Assembly: GCF_025452195.1 (NCBI RefSeq)
Contig: NZ_CP104971.1
Coordinates: forward strand, 310,001-374,000
Reading direction: 5' to 3'
Source of the DNA: Phyllobacterium zundukense
GTDB taxonomy: Bacteria; Pseudomonadota; Alphaproteobacteria; Rhizobiales; Rhizobiaceae
DNA length: 64,000 nucleotides
Shown here: positions 11,008 through 19,583 of the stretch, piece by piece
Position numbering within the stretch: the first letter of the stretch is position 1
Layout of the letters: the number at the start of each line of letters is the position of its first letter
Position numbers and translations under genes: made by a program
Notes under the pieces: model-generated
Seen by the model: the letters and a program-made list of their open reading frames with translations, nothing else
The model's database searches: none
Told to the model about the DNA's origin: nothing

Positions 11008-11661
11008 ATGGAGAGCGTCGAAGCCAATTATCAGGGTGTCTGGGGTAACCGCATTGGCTTTGGACAGCGGCCAGTCCTTCTCGTCATCGATTTTCTGAAA
11101 GCATATACAATCGAGGGTGCGCCGCTCTATGCGCCCGGCGTCGTCAAGGCGGTGGCAGAGACGCCGTCGCTGCTCGCGGCAGCCCGAATGGCGGGCATTC
11201 CTGTCATCCACACCCGCATTCTCTACCTTGCGGAAAACTGCGCCGATGGCGGCATGTGGGTGAAGAAATCGCCCGTGATGAAATCGATGGTGATTGGCAA
11301 TGAGCTCGCGGAATTCTGCGAAGAAGTTGCGCCTGCCGATGGCGAACTCGTTATAGTGAAACAGTATGCCAGCGCCTTCTTCGGCACCAGCCTTGCCTCG
11401 CTCCTAAACACGCAAGGGATCGATACCGTCGTCATGGCCGGATGTTCGACCAGCGGCTGTATCCGGGCAAGCGCCGTCGATGCCGTCCAGAACGGCTTCC
11501 GCACTATCGTGGTACGCGATTGCGTCGGGGACAGGCATCCCGCTCCGCACAATGCCAATCTCTTCGATATCGACAGCAAGTATGGCGACGTGGTCTCGAA
11601 GGAGGAAGCGATCGCCGCGATTGCGTCGGCACAACAGCGTGGAACAACAACAGTCGCATAG
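11008..11661 (+). CDS. nicF: Maleamate amidohydrolase (isochorismatase family)
   Basis: 217 aa, ATG at 11008. Cysteine-hydrolase fold: catalytic Asp in VIDFLKAY (about residue 28), Lys in VKQYASAFFGTS, and nucleophile Cys151 in AGCSTSGCIRASA. The enzyme deaminates maleamate to maleate and ammonia, which supplies nitrogen and the substrate of NicE. It lies between nicE and nicX in the order expected for the cluster. No odd features were found. Confidence 0.92.
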   Translation: MESVEANYQGVWGNRIGFGQRPVLLVIDFLKAYTIEGAPLYAPGVVKAVAETPSLLAAARMAGIPVIHTRILYLAENCADGGMWVKKSPVMKSMVIGNELAEFCEEVAPADGELVIVKQYASAFFGTSLASLLNTQGIDTVVMAGCSTSGCIRASAVDAVQNGFRTIVVRDCVGDRHPAPHNANLFDIDSKYGDVVSKEEAIAAIASAQQRGTTTVA

Positions 11662-11712
11662 GTGGACATGACCAAGGTGGCATTTCCGTAGACTTTTAGA
11701 GGAGATAACGAA

Positions 11713-12741
11713 ATGGATCGCAATGTCTTGACTGAAATGTGCCTTGAGCAGTTGAAGCTCAGCGGCGTTCACGAGGGTGAGAAGGTTATCGTCCTGTCGC
11801 AGGGCGACGAGCGTCTCGACTACGCCGACGCGTTCCTTGCCGCCGGCCAGCGGCTTGGCGCCCGTATGTACCACATGCGTCTTCCGGCACCGCTGCCTAC
11901 CACCGGTGCATGGGCTGTCGGCGAAACCGGCCTCGCCGCAAATCCAAACGCCGTCAACGCGCTAAAACAGGCCGACATGGTCGTCGATCTAATTTTCCTT
12001 CTGTTCAGCGAGGAGCAGATGGCAATCCAGGCTGCCGGCACCCGTATCCTCACGGCGGTGGAACCGGCTCCGCTGCTGGCGCGGCTCATGCCGACCAGGC
12101 AATTGCGCGAGCGCGTCGAGATTGGCGCTGAATTTCTGAAAAAAGCCAAAACCATGCGCATAACCAGCAAACATGGCACCGACGTTGTCTACAAGCTCGG
12201 CGTCTACCCGACGATGAGCGAATATGGCTACACCGATGAGCCCGGCCGCTGGGACCACTGGCCTGCTGCGTTTGTCTTTTCGGGCGGCGCGGATGACGGT
12301 GTCGACGGTCAGATCGTGCTGGCACCAGGCGATGTGCTCTTGCCGTTCAATATGTATGTGCGCGAACCGGTGATCTACACCATCGAGAAGGGCTTCATCC
12401 GGGACATTAGGGGCGGCCTCGAGGCCGAGCTTATCAAATCCTACATGGCGACCTTCAACGATCCACGCGGCTTCGGCATGTCGCATGTGGGCTGGGGACT
12501 AGACCACCGCGCCAACTGGCACGGCCTGACCGATTTTGGCGGCGGCATGGGCATGGAACTGCGCTCGTTCTACGGCAACGTCATGTTTTCGACCGGCCCG
12601 AACAACGAGCTCGGCGGCCCGAACGACACGGCTTGCCATCTCGATATTCCAATGCGCAACTGCAGCCTTTTCCTCGATGACGAGCCGATGGTTCTCGACG
12701 GCAACATCGCTGTCAAGGAAATGCAGCACACATTCAAGTGA
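11713..12741 (+). CDS. nicX: 2,5-dihydroxypyridine 5,6-dioxygenase, Fe(II) ring-cleaving
   Basis: 342 aa, ATG at 11713 preceded by AGAGGAG. The C-terminal half carries the mononuclear iron ligands expected from the NicX structure: His258 in SHVGWGLDH, and His309 and Asp311 in TACHLDIP. These are offset by 7-9 residues from the P. putida numbering (265/318/320). The enzyme splits 2,5-dihydroxypyridine with O2 to N-formylmaleamate, the NicD substrate. It belongs to a small family distinct from classical extradiol dioxygenases. The nicotinate context makes the assignment firm. Confidence 0.93.
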   Translation: MDRNVLTEMCLEQLKLSGVHEGEKVIVLSQGDERLDYADAFLAAGQRLGARMYHMRLPAPLPTTGAWAVGETGLAANPNAVNALKQADMVVDLIFLLFSEEQMAIQAAGTRILTAVEPAPLLARLMPTRQLRERVEIGAEFLKKAKTMRITSKHGTDVVYKLGVYPTMSEYGYTDEPGRWDHWPAAFVFSGGADDGVDGQIVLAPGDVLLPFNMYVREPVIYTIEKGFIRDIRGGLEAELIKSYMATFNDPRGFGMSHVGWGLDHRANWHGLTDFGGGMGMELRSFYGNVMFSTGPNNELGGPNDTACHLDIPMRNCSLFLDDEPMVLDGNIAVKEMQHTFK

Positions 12742-12757
12742 TGGCTCCTTACAGTTA

Positions 12758-12781
12758 GCACCGCCGGGCAGCCGGCGGTGC
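12758..12781 (+). terminator. GC-rich hairpin after nicX
   Basis: GCACCGCCGG, loop GCAG, then CCGGCGGTGC form a perfect 10-bp stem 16 bp after the nicX stop. A T-tract is lacking, so it may be a weak or Rho-assisted terminator, or an mRNA 3' stabiliser, between nicX and nicR. Confidence 0.55.
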
Positions 12782-12917
12782 CTTGCGCATTGACGTATCA
12801 ACTTAGTAAAACGTTGGGATGGCGAATCCTGTTTGGTGGAGCATTCGGGGGTGGACCGTTCGGCAGGTCCGGCACTAAAATTGAGCGGATTTGTCGCGAC
12901 AGGGGTTTATTGCTGAT

Positions 12918-13385
12918 ATGTCCAAGAACGACCTGGTTGAGGGCGATTACCGGTTTACAGAACAGGTGGGGCACTTGCTTCGTAAGGCGTACCAGCGCCA
13001 CCTATCTATTTTTCAGGACAACGCAAGCGACCCTAATTTGACCGCCGTGCAATTCGTCACTCTCTGTACACTGCACGATAGAGGACCGAGCTCCCAAGCT
13101 GAGCTTGTAAAGGCCACCGCCGTCGATCAGGCGACAATTCGAGGCATTGTCGACCGATTGAGGTTACGGGGCCTCATTGAAGTTTCCAAGGATGCCTCAG
13201 ACGGTCGCAAGATCATTATGTCCTTGCTGCCTGAGGGTGAGGCGGTGCTAAAGCAGATGTATCCGAGAGCGCATCTGATTACAGCGAAAACCATGGATCG
13301 ACTCAATTCGGCGGAACAAGTTGCACTCCTGTTTCTCCTGCGCAAAATCGCGGCGGATGATCTCTCGAACGATGAACCTCTGTGA
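12918..13385 (+). CDS. nicR: MarR-family regulator of nicotinate catabolism
   Basis: 155 aa from the ATG at 12918 (MSKNDLVEGDYRF); a TTG nine codons upstream is less likely. MarR-type winged helix: QFVTLCTLHDRGPSSQAELV, then recognition helix VDQATIRGIVDRLRLRGLIE and wing SDGRKIIMSLLPEG. It lies downstream of nicX in the same direction, as a separate unit after the hairpin. NicR/BpsR-type MarR proteins repress nic genes and respond to a hydroxynicotinate intermediate in other proteobacteria. The inverted sites at 8007 and 8138 are likely targets. Confidence 0.82.
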   Translation: MSKNDLVEGDYRFTEQVGHLLRKAYQRHLSIFQDNASDPNLTAVQFVTLCTLHDRGPSSQAELVKATAVDQATIRGIVDRLRLRGLIEVSKDASDGRKIIMSLLPEGEAVLKQMYPRAHLITAKTMDRLNSAEQVALLFLLRKIAADDLSNDEPL

Positions 13386-13692
13386 TGGCTCGCACGCGAC
13401 CGACGGCCTCTGCTACCAGTGGATCAAGCCGCGCACCAGGCGCCTGAACCGCGATAGTTAATTACGGTCATGTGCCTACTGCAGGGACTACCAAGGCCGT
13501 ATTGGACTCATTAAGCATAGAGAACCGGTGCCGATCGTCCGGATCAAGGTCGACCGAATATTACCGGCCCAAATTCGTACCGTTCGGTCTCAAAAATGAG
13601 AAACCGTCATCGGCCTGCGTTCATGAACAGGGCAACCGGCTAAGGCTTGTTTATGGCTATTCAGCACGGTTTTGATGCTAATTTGAGCAGCG
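13386..13692. other. Non-coding stretch between nicR and the phosphorylase gene
   Basis: No convincing gene, repeat or RNA was seen in these 307 bases. They may hold the right-hand junction of the nic block. Confidence 0.4.
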
Positions 13693-14580
13693 TTAACGGT
13701 TATTGTAGTGGCTCGCATTCTGCTCGGATCGTAGCTGCGAGCACACACATTGCGTTTCGTCTATTGGAAAATTTGCGACCGATTGCAGCGCGATTCTCGA
13801 TGCGATCGGAGCAAGTGACACCTGCACACCTTCGCCGAGTACGTTAACCTGCGGTGGGCTGAAATAGCTCGAGTAAGCCGCCGTTACAAAGGCGCAATTC
13901 ACGAAGCAGGCACCAATCTCGCGCGCAAGGGTCGCCTCCGGTGCTAGGCTATGATTGATGAAATCCCCGCCCATTGTGCGATACGCTGTCACTTCGGCTG
14001 GGGTGGTCAAACGCGGACCCCAAGCGTGCGCCGCCACGAGACCGGCACTCGTGCCGTAAACCCTGTTCTCGATGGGCCAGAGACGCCGCGCAGTCCTTTC
14101 GACGATAGCGGCACAGGCGGGGCATACAAGTTGCTTGCCGCTGCAATCGTAGCGTACCCTGCCGGGCAAGAGCGAATATTGTGTCTGGGTCAGTTCGAGA
14201 ATGTCGCTGGCGATAACAAAATCGCGCTCCAGGATAGCACGGCTGAGCGAACCGACCGTGGAACTGGCCACCACCTTTTTGACACCGGCCTCGCGAAGCA
14301 CCCAGAAGACGCGCCGCTGTGCGCTATGGTCGATCTCGTCCAACGGCCAGCCATGCGAGAATACACAAAGTGCCCGTCGCAGTTTGCCGTCAACAGTGAT
14401 CGATGCATCGAATTCCAGCAATTTCCATTCGCTGGTTTTGCCCCATGGTGTTTGGAATTCCATGTCACCTTGGATTACGCTGATACCCGGCTCCTGAATG
14501 TCTTCAGGAAAGCGCAGGCCCCAGTTCGCGCTGCCGCAGATGAGGGCGTAATCGACGCTCGGAACTTTTTGCTCGCTCAT
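13693..14580 (-). CDS. MTAP/purine nucleoside phosphorylase-family protein
   Basis: 295 aa, ATG at 14580 (MSEQKVPSVDYALICGSANW). It shows the course of methylthioadenosine/purine nucleoside phosphorylases: a short N-terminal GSANWG loop, HSAQRRVFWVLREAGVKKVV leading into ASSTVGSLSR, a Cys-rich CSGKQLVCPACAAIVER, and the late GGDFINHSLAPEATLAREIG segment corresponding to the nucleoside-binding Met-containing loop. The usual RHG phosphate-binding motif is replaced by FSHGWPLDEID, so substrate and even catalysis may have diverged. TTTGTATACAAA palindromes at 14787-14824 and 14888-14901 lie upstream and probably control it. The frame continues to the stop at 13693 without damage. Confidence 0.75.
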   Translation of the reverse strand: MSEQKVPSVDYALICGSANWGLRFPEDIQEPGISVIQGDMEFQTPWGKTSEWKLLEFDASITVDGKLRRALCVFSHGWPLDEIDHSAQRRVFWVLREAGVKKVVASSTVGSLSRAILERDFVIASDILELTQTQYSLLPGRVRYDCSGKQLVCPACAAIVERTARRLWPIENRVYGTSAGLVAAHAWGPRLTTPAEVTAYRTMGGDFINHSLAPEATLAREIGACFVNCAFVTAAYSSYFSPPQVNVLGEGVQVSLAPIASRIALQSVANFPIDETQCVCSQLRSEQNASHYNNR

Positions 14581-14786
14581 ATTTTAAACTCCCGGATTAA
14601 AAAGCAGCGATGTCAAAGAGAATCATCGCCGGTTGACTGTGGCCTTAAAGGGAGATCGCTTCTGATCGTGAGGACCAGCAGCGCTGGATAAAGATAGGCA
14701 CCAAAGAGAATCAAAAGCGCGGGCAGGAATACAGGCCAGCACCGTGAGGAGTCCAAGCTTTTGGCTCTTTATTTCCACCATCTCTG

Positions 14787-14824
14787 TCCACATAATTTAT
14801 TTGTATACAAATAAATTATGTGGA
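14787..14824. promoter_or_regulatory. Perfect 38-bp palindrome centred on TTTGTATACAAA
   Basis: Each half is 19 bases with no mismatch; the centre is ATTTGTATACAAAT and the outer ends are TCCACATAA and TTATGTGGA. It lies 207 bp upstream of the phosphorylase start. The core equals the sites at 733, 945 and 14888. Such dyads are typical for GntR/FadR-family operators; the binding protein is not in the window. Confidence 0.65.
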
Positions 14825-14887
14825 GGAAAGTTTGAAGTCAACCGAAAAGTGAGCCGTTGCACCCCGTATTAACTCGATGCATCAGCA

Positions 14888-14901
14888 TTTGTATACAAAT
14901 A
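14888..14901. promoter_or_regulatory. Second TTTGTATACAAA operator
   Basis: ATTTGTATACAAAT is a perfect 14-bp palindrome with its centre 89 bp from the centre of the 38-bp palindrome. The right flank (AAATAATGTG) resembles the right arm of the larger one, so it looks like a decayed duplicate. Confidence 0.55.
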
Positions 14902-15129
14902 AATAATGTGACCTTTGCGGTACATTGGATATATGCGGTTGTCTGGGACGCGAACATCTTGCAAGCTTGTGCTCACGTTCACGCTGTGTGGATTAGAGCA
15001 AGACAGCCTTGTACGCGGAGAATCTTTATGAATCCTTGAGTGAAACTAGTACGCCCCACTGTGAGACCAGTAATTTCTTTGGAGTTATGCGGCTTGGGGC
15101 AAACGCGGTTTGGGCTTGAACAACGAGGG

Positions 15130-15275
15130 CACCTGAGGTTCCGGCTGGGATCGACGAACGGCGCTTGACGGGTGGCGATCTCAGGGATCAGGGCCCCGCA
15201 CCCGGGCCGGTTCCGAAAACCATGGCCGCTGAATCCGGCGGCCAGGATCAAACCTGGAACGCTGCGACTTCGCCG
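15130..15275 (-). pseudogene. C-terminal remnant of a DAO-family FAD oxidoreductase
   Basis: On the minus strand VPGLILAAGFSGHGF is followed by GALIPEIATRQAPFVDPSRN. This is the final FAD/substrate loop and tail of D-amino-acid-oxidase/glycine-oxidase-like proteins. The rest of the gene is missing and the frame then runs on into unrelated sequence (CPRCSSPNRVCP). The surrounding region from 14902 to 15703 shows no other supported gene. Confidence 0.55.
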
Positions 15276-15703
15276 ATAGGCTCGGGAGCGGCGCAATTTA
15301 CGCCTCTCCCGAAGACAGCGGGACGATATCCGCGGAGTGAAAAAATGCGCTTCATTAATTGTGGGGGCTTCGATGCTCAAGGGGCGCTGGGCGTGGCCGC
15401 TACGGCCTATGTTCGCGTTCTGTGCTTTTAAAGTTGCATAACGTCTCGTGTGGAACGATGGGTGGCACCCCCTTTTTGAGCGGCTGCGCTTCGATATCTG
15501 CTGCGCAGGTCACCGTGCAATAAATTGTCCGGTGATTGCCTTCTCCAGTCTTCAAGTTCCTCTCAGCCCCGCGGGCAGAGTTGTTTCAAGAGGACGACAT
15601 TTTGTTTAGATCGCCCGCGCGCGTATCAAATCGCGCCTCGCGGCCGGTGCCCGATAAACGCCTTTCTTTAAGCGTCAGTTAAGAAGGCACAAGGAGGATC
15701 GCC

Positions 15704-16102
15704 ATGCGGACGCTACTGGCAGCCGTGGTTCTGGTGTCGGGGTCTGCCGCATCCCACGCCCAGGACGACGTATGGAAGGCATCCAGCAACACGGCGACTG
15801 CTGTTACCGGAGATATCACTCTTGGAACCGATCGGATCGTTTTTGCCAATGGAGAGAGCATCAGGCTCGTTCCCGTCGAAGGCCGGCTTGGCGTGTTCAA
15901 GGTCGACCCTCCGGCCAATCCTGTGCTTATGAACGGCAATCGCCTGTGCGGCGAGAAGGATGGGACGTATGTCGTTCTTGCCCAAGGAAGCGTTGTCTCC
16001 CTCTTCATGAAGGTATTCGAGGGGCCTGACGTGCCTCAGGAAGCTATGGCCGATCCGCATCCGCAGAAGGGAACCTGCGCGACATACAATTTCTCCCGCT
16101 AA
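15704..16102 (+). CDS. Small secreted protein of unknown function
   Basis: 132 aa; ATG at 15704 after a strong AAGGAGG. A signal peptide is clear (MRTLLAAVVLVSGSAASHAQ, cleavage after AHA). The mature part of about 113 aa is beta-rich (ITLGTDRIVFANGESIRLVP) and holds two Cys (RLCGEKDG and GTCATY) that could form a disulfide. I do not recognise the family; a small periplasmic or lipocalin-like fold is possible. It stands alone, with a decayed region on the left and the DUF982 gene on the right. Confidence 0.7.
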   Translation: MRTLLAAVVLVSGSAASHAQDDVWKASSNTATAVTGDITLGTDRIVFANGESIRLVPVEGRLGVFKVDPPANPVLMNGNRLCGEKDGTYVVLAQGSVVSLFMKVFEGPDVPQEAMADPHPQKGTCATYNFSR

Positions 16103-16549
16103 GGTTGCTCAACCAGCGTCAGCCCGTTTCGGGGTGGAACATTTTGGGGCAGTGTTGCAAACTCACATGGGATCACAAGGTCAAGTTGCTTTGGGTTAGC
16201 GTGCCATCCTGCTGAACATGTTGGCGAGGGCCCATCGACTGAACTCAGTGATAATGACGAAGAATGGGTCGACACGGACCAGAAATAGTAGATTTGGGAA
16301 AATGTGCTTTTGGCAAGGCGTGAACAGCGGATGCCGACCATCCGACTTTCCTGCCATTTAGGGTTCGTCGGTCCCAAGCTCGTGCTTCCTACAAACTCGA
16401 ACATTACAGAAATCCTTAGAAGGTTAATCCCCAATTGCGTGGAGCAATGCCAGCACTCCGTCATACTCCTGATATCATACTTGAACATAAGATCGGCTGC
16501 CCTAAATGGGAGATTGAATTGACCTGAACAGTGGGCGTATTTTGCCAAT
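16103..16549. other. Intergenic stretch without supported genes
   Basis: Open frames exist on both strands (for example 16304-16522) but none has a ribosome-binding site plus recognisable sequence. I see no repeat or RNA here. Confidence 0.4.
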
Positions 16550-16807
16550 ATGAGCCATCCATTCCCGCCAGTAACGATCGAATCCCGCCGCTTGGGCAAG
16601 CCCGAGAACATTTGCTCGGTCACAGAAGCCGCCGAATTTTTGTTGATGAAGTGGCCTGTGCACCAAGGCCCAAAACTAAAAGCAGCCCGTCAGCGTTGCT
16701 TTGACGCTCTGGACGGAAACGCATCGGCTGCCGATGCGCGCTCTGCATTCATTGAAGCCGCCAAGGAAGCCGATATTTTCGTCGACTATATCAATCAGGG
16801 CAAATAG
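16550..16807 (+). CDS. DUF982 domain protein
   Basis: 85 aa, ATG at 16550. The pattern VTEAAEFLLMKWPVHQGPK, then ARQRCFDALDGNASAADARS and AFIEAAKEADIFV, is the DUF982 fold found almost only in Rhizobiales, often in many copies and on plasmids. The function is unknown. It stands alone upstream of a broken mucR gene. This family is one of the reasons for placing the DNA in Hyphomicrobiales. Confidence 0.85.
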   Translation: MSHPFPPVTIESRRLGKPENICSVTEAAEFLLMKWPVHQGPKLKAARQRCFDALDGNASAADARSAFIEAAKEADIFVDYINQGK

Positions 16808-16941
16808 CCCCGCTGGTTTTCACATTTGTGTTTTCAGTGCAATTGGTGTTCACGGACCCGCCGAGATTTGAGAAATCCGAAACTTTAGATGGGAACTGGC
16901 TGAATGAATGCTCCGGACGCTGGCATTGAGATAAACACCAA

Positions 16942-17215
16942 TTGGTTGAACTGACAGCCGGATTGGTGGCTGCTTACGTCAGCAAGAATGCAGTGCCATT
17001 GGCGGATACAGCTTAATCGACGATGTGCATGCGGCATTCGCCGGCGTTGCCCAAGCCGTTGAAGAAACTGCGGTTGGCGCGCCGAGACCAGAGCCAGCAG
17101 TAAATCCGAAGAAGTCAGTTACCCCGATTACATCATCTGCCTGGAAGAGGGGAAAAAGTTCAAATCGTTGAAACGCCATCTGATGAAATCGTTTGGGCGT
17201 TCGCCTGAGCAATAC
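16942..17215 (+). pseudogene. Decayed MucR/Ros zinc-finger regulator
   Basis: Pieces in three frames line up with MucR: LVELTAGLVAAYVSKNAVPL (from 16942), then LIDDVHAAFAGVAQAVEE, then NPKKSVTP, then DYIICLEEGKKFKSLKRHLM and SFGRSPEQY to about 17215. At least two frameshifts separate them. The zinc finger is also damaged: CLECG of the family reads CLEEG, so the second Cys ligand is lost. Intact MucR proteins regulate exopolysaccharide, motility and virulence; this copy cannot. It reads directly into sequence of phage type. Confidence 0.72.
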
Positions 17216-17231
17216 GGGGGGTTAAAAAAAC

Positions 17232-17291
17232 TGTTCCAAATCATATCAACTGGAAAGGATCATGAATCGGGCAAGCGTATGATTTGGAACA
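17232..17291. repeat. 14-bp inverted repeat with 32-nt loop
   Basis: TGTTCCAAATCATA at 17232-17245 is exactly inverted as TATGATTTGGAACA at 17278-17291. It overlaps the 3' end of the minus-strand DUF2213-like remnant and adjoins the mucR remnant, so it may mark a rearrangement joint or act as a terminator. Confidence 0.5.
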
Positions 17292-17407
17292 AATCTTGTC
17301 GCCCCAAGATAGGTCTGAATGCCGGTGCGAGCGATCCGAGCATCGGCAACAAAGCTTGCCGTCATCACGCGCGTTCCCGCGACGGTGACAGCGTCTGTGA
17401 ATTGCAT
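17246..17407 (-). pseudogene. N-terminal remnant of a phage DUF2213-like protein
   Basis: From the ATG at 17407 the minus strand reads MQFTDAVTVAGTRVMTASF, then VADARIARTGIQTYLGA. This is the usual start of phage DUF2213 (capsid-maturation/structural region) proteins, which run to several hundred residues. Here it stops after 53 aa at the inverted repeat. It is divergent from the acetyltransferase-like gene at 17456. Confidence 0.5.
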
Positions 17408-17455
17408 GGGAACGTCCCTATTTATAGGTTCAGTGAGACGGATCGGAGGACAGCC

Positions 17456-17902
17456 ATGGAAGCCAGAACCGCCACGCGACAAGACCTCAGTCATGTCTTC
17501 GCGCATCTCGCCGCCAGAATTAGCCAAGAATTTTCAGCAGCCGGAGAGACTGAAGGAGGCGCCAAAGAGCATCTTTTGATGGACCTAAGAGAAGGTCGAG
17601 GACACGCTTTGCGAGAAGGAGACCAAATCCTGGCCGTTATCACGTGGCATGAAGATGATGGAAATGCGTACACTTCTTTCGCAGCTAATGAAGCGTTTTT
17701 CGCAGCGAAAACCGTTCGCTTCTGCAAACGACATATTCAGCAAATCCAACAACTTTGCGGCAACATTCCTGTCCGGTCGGTGATCTGGAGTAATCATCCC
17801 GAGGTCGATCGCCGGTTTGCTGCGATTGGGTTCAACAAGGACGAAACGAACGAGAAAAGCACCACCTATGAATTGCCTCCTCGTGAAGATAAGTCAACCT
17901 AG
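17456..17902 (+). CDS. GNAT-like acetyltransferase of phage type
   Basis: 148 aa; ATG at 17456 with GGAGGA 6 bp before it; the frame is open upstream only because of a mucR remnant. Features are an N-terminal MEARTATRQDLSHVFAHL, a central beta-hairpin (GDQILAVITWHEDDGNAYTS), FCKRHIQQIQQLCG, and VIWSNHPEVDRRFAAIGF, which matches the end of a GNAT fold (alpha4-beta7). Similar short proteins occur beside structural genes of tailed phages. Together with the divergent DUF2213-like remnant this points to a prophage scrap. The gene itself looks intact; its activity is unproven. Confidence 0.55.
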   Translation: MEARTATRQDLSHVFAHLAARISQEFSAAGETEGGAKEHLLMDLREGRGHALREGDQILAVITWHEDDGNAYTSFAANEAFFAAKTVRFCKRHIQQIQQLCGNIPVRSVIWSNHPEVDRRFAAIGFNKDETNEKSTTYELPPREDKST

Positions 17903-18162
17903 ATTTTCGGAGGCGTTGCCGAGACTAGGAGCTCCGCTTCGCCCGGCTCTTGTTCGGATAGCTTTCCGTATTCGTCGATGAAACCATCCAGCCCGCGCAA
18001 GCTGCCATCCCTGGTGAAGGTGTTCATCCGCGCATCTGACAACGCCTCCCGCGTGATGATCGTCCTGTCCGGATGTGCAACCGATGAGTGCGCGGGCAGC
18101 ATCCGATTGGTCTTGAAGTGGTCGGCTTTCTCGTTTTCGGACATCTGCTCGAGCGGTCCCAT
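17899..18162 (-). CDS. Small hypothetical protein
   Basis: 87 aa from the ATG at 18162, or 81 aa from the ATG at 18144 (MSENEKADHFKTNRML). It is hydrophilic, without membrane segment or known motif. The start at 18162 lies directly behind the stop of a short upstream frame (18163-18237), so the two could be pieces of one damaged gene. Not recognised. Confidence 0.35.
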   Translation of the reverse strand: MGPLEQMSENEKADHFKTNRMLPAHSSVAHPDRTIITREALSDARMNTFTRDGSLRGLDGFIDEYGKLSEQEPGEAELLVSATPPKI

Positions 18163-18237
18163 TCAGCTAGCGTGCTTGCCCCAGAACTCTGTGAACCACC
18201 AGGCGACCCACGGCCTTGTGTCTTCTACTTTGCTCAT
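18163..18237 (-). pseudogene. Possible N-terminal scrap of an ester-cyclase/SnoaL-like protein
   Basis: 24 codons, MSKVEDTRPWVAWWFTEFWG then KHAS and stop. The WWFTEFWGK pattern resembles the first helix of SnoaL-like ester cyclases. It is too short for more than a guess. Confidence 0.25.
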
Positions 18238-18503
18238 TTCGGATTCTCCGCAATTTGATCCTGTGAGGATCACCGACGTCGGTCGATGACCTGCGCAAGG
18301 GATAGCCCCGCCGGGCTCAAAAATCCGGTTCTTACCCCCCGCAATCGAAACTGTCCATCTGCGATCCCCTCATTTCATCTGCGCCGTCCGTCAGATCCAC
18401 GGCAGGAATCAGAGTGCAGTTTCGTCCGCCATGGAGGAAACGGTTTGATGACACTCGGTCCTTCGAACAATATCTTACGGCAAAGTCGTTGCGGCTGAAT
18501 CAA
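18238..18503. other. Intergenic stretch
   Basis: No gene, hairpin or repeat that I can support was found between the scrap at 18237 and the stop of the lipocalin-like gene. Confidence 0.35.
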
Positions 18504-19583
18504 TCAGTAACCGGTCATTTCGAGGTATCCTCGCCCTGTATGGGAGCCTTTGAAGCTTATTGGACCTTCCCAATAGGGCGTACGCGTCGCCATCCAAGCC
18601 TCGCGGTTGAGCGCGGTCGCGGTAATATTGAGATTGCGAGATGGCAATTCGATGCGCCATGCAACCGGGATATCGCGGCCGGCCACACGCGCGGTGTCGA
18701 GCGGCGTCAACTTCAGTGTCCCTGGAGGTAACGGCGTCGGCTTTCCTTCTGCGGAAATCCATGTTGTGGATGTAAATCCGCTACCGCCATCCCGCAGGCG
18801 AAAGCCCATCAGCTTTTCACCGCTGTCGAGATGCAAAGAGAACCAGTCCCATCCGGTCTGGTCTGCTGCCAACGGCTGTGACGACCATTCCCGGTCTAGC
18901 CACGCTTGCCCTGTGACGGCAACCTCGCCTTCCGGCAGATCAAGCTTGCCCTCGACGGAGTAAAAAGGCTGCGAGTAATAATAGCTTGCCTGCCCTTTTG
19001 CGGATTTCACGGAGTAGCCGTTCTGGCCCTGCAGAACGAGAGGACCGGTTGCGTGAAGCCTTAGATTGTAGCGAAACTTCGCACCAGCAGCCTTGAGGTC
19101 GATATCGGACAGCCCGTCTTGTTGGCTGCCGCCAACCAAGCTTTGCATCTGCCAATCGTCGATCCAGGCCGCAAAGGGGGAGGCGGTCACGCCGGCCTGG
19201 CCGACTCCACCACGGGCAAGGCGCTCGGCGACATATTGCTGCGATTGCGTCGTCAACGCCGCGTGGCCCATCCAGACCTGCGGGCTCGACCAGCCGGTCT
19301 TCTCGCCCGGTGCAAGTGCTGAGCGAAAGAGCGTCCATTGTACGCCATACTCCGTGCCGTCGGCGGATTTCAGGTTTGCCGTCAGATACCACCACTCGAT
19401 CCGATAATTCGGATGCGACCCATGATCGACCGAAAAGTTCAACGCGATCCCGGGCTGAGGAACCGCAAATCCCTCCGCGGTCGTACCAAGGCCGGCAAAG
19501 CCCTGGGCACTAGCCGTGCCGCCGAAAGCGTTGCAGAGCATAATCACGGCAGAGAATGTCGACAGCAAAGATCTAGCGTTCAT
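18504..19583 (-). CDS. AttH/CrtC-type lipocalin-like secreted protein
   Basis: 359 aa, ATG at 19583. The N-terminal signal sequence ends near GTASAQG. The protein shows the double-lipocalin pattern of the AttH/CrtC family: VDHGSHPNYRIEWWYLTANL, VQWTLFRSAL, AWLDREWSSQPL and WDWFSLHLDSGEKLMGFRLR. The family includes carotenoid hydratases and the Agrobacterium AttH protein. The start overlaps the permease gene by 11 bp, so it is the last gene of an ATPase-permease-AttH operon. Likely role: a periplasmic partner of an export or lipid-handling ABC system; the substrate is unknown. Confidence 0.82.
   Translation of the reverse strand: MNARSLLSTFSAVIMLCNAFGGTASAQGFAGLGTTAEGFAVPQPGIALNFSVDHGSHPNYRIEWWYLTANLKSADGTEYGVQWTLFRSALAPGEKTGWSSPQVWMGHAALTTQSQQYVAERLARGGVGQAGVTASPFAAWIDDWQMQSLVGGSQQDGLSDIDLKAAGAKFRYNLRLHATGPLVLQGQNGYSVKSAKGQASYYYSQPFYSVEGKLDLPEGEVAVTGQAWLDREWSSQPLAADQTGWDWFSLHLDSGEKLMGFRLRDGGSGFTSTTWISAEGKPTPLPPGTLKLTPLDTARVAGRDIPVAWRIELPSRNLNITATALNREAWMATRTPYWEGPISFKGSHTGRGYLEMTGY

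Noticed and set aside
16099..16623. 174-aa minus-strand open frame overlapping the DUF982 gene
   Set aside because: No recognisable sequence; it runs through the start of the DUF982 gene and has no ribosome site.
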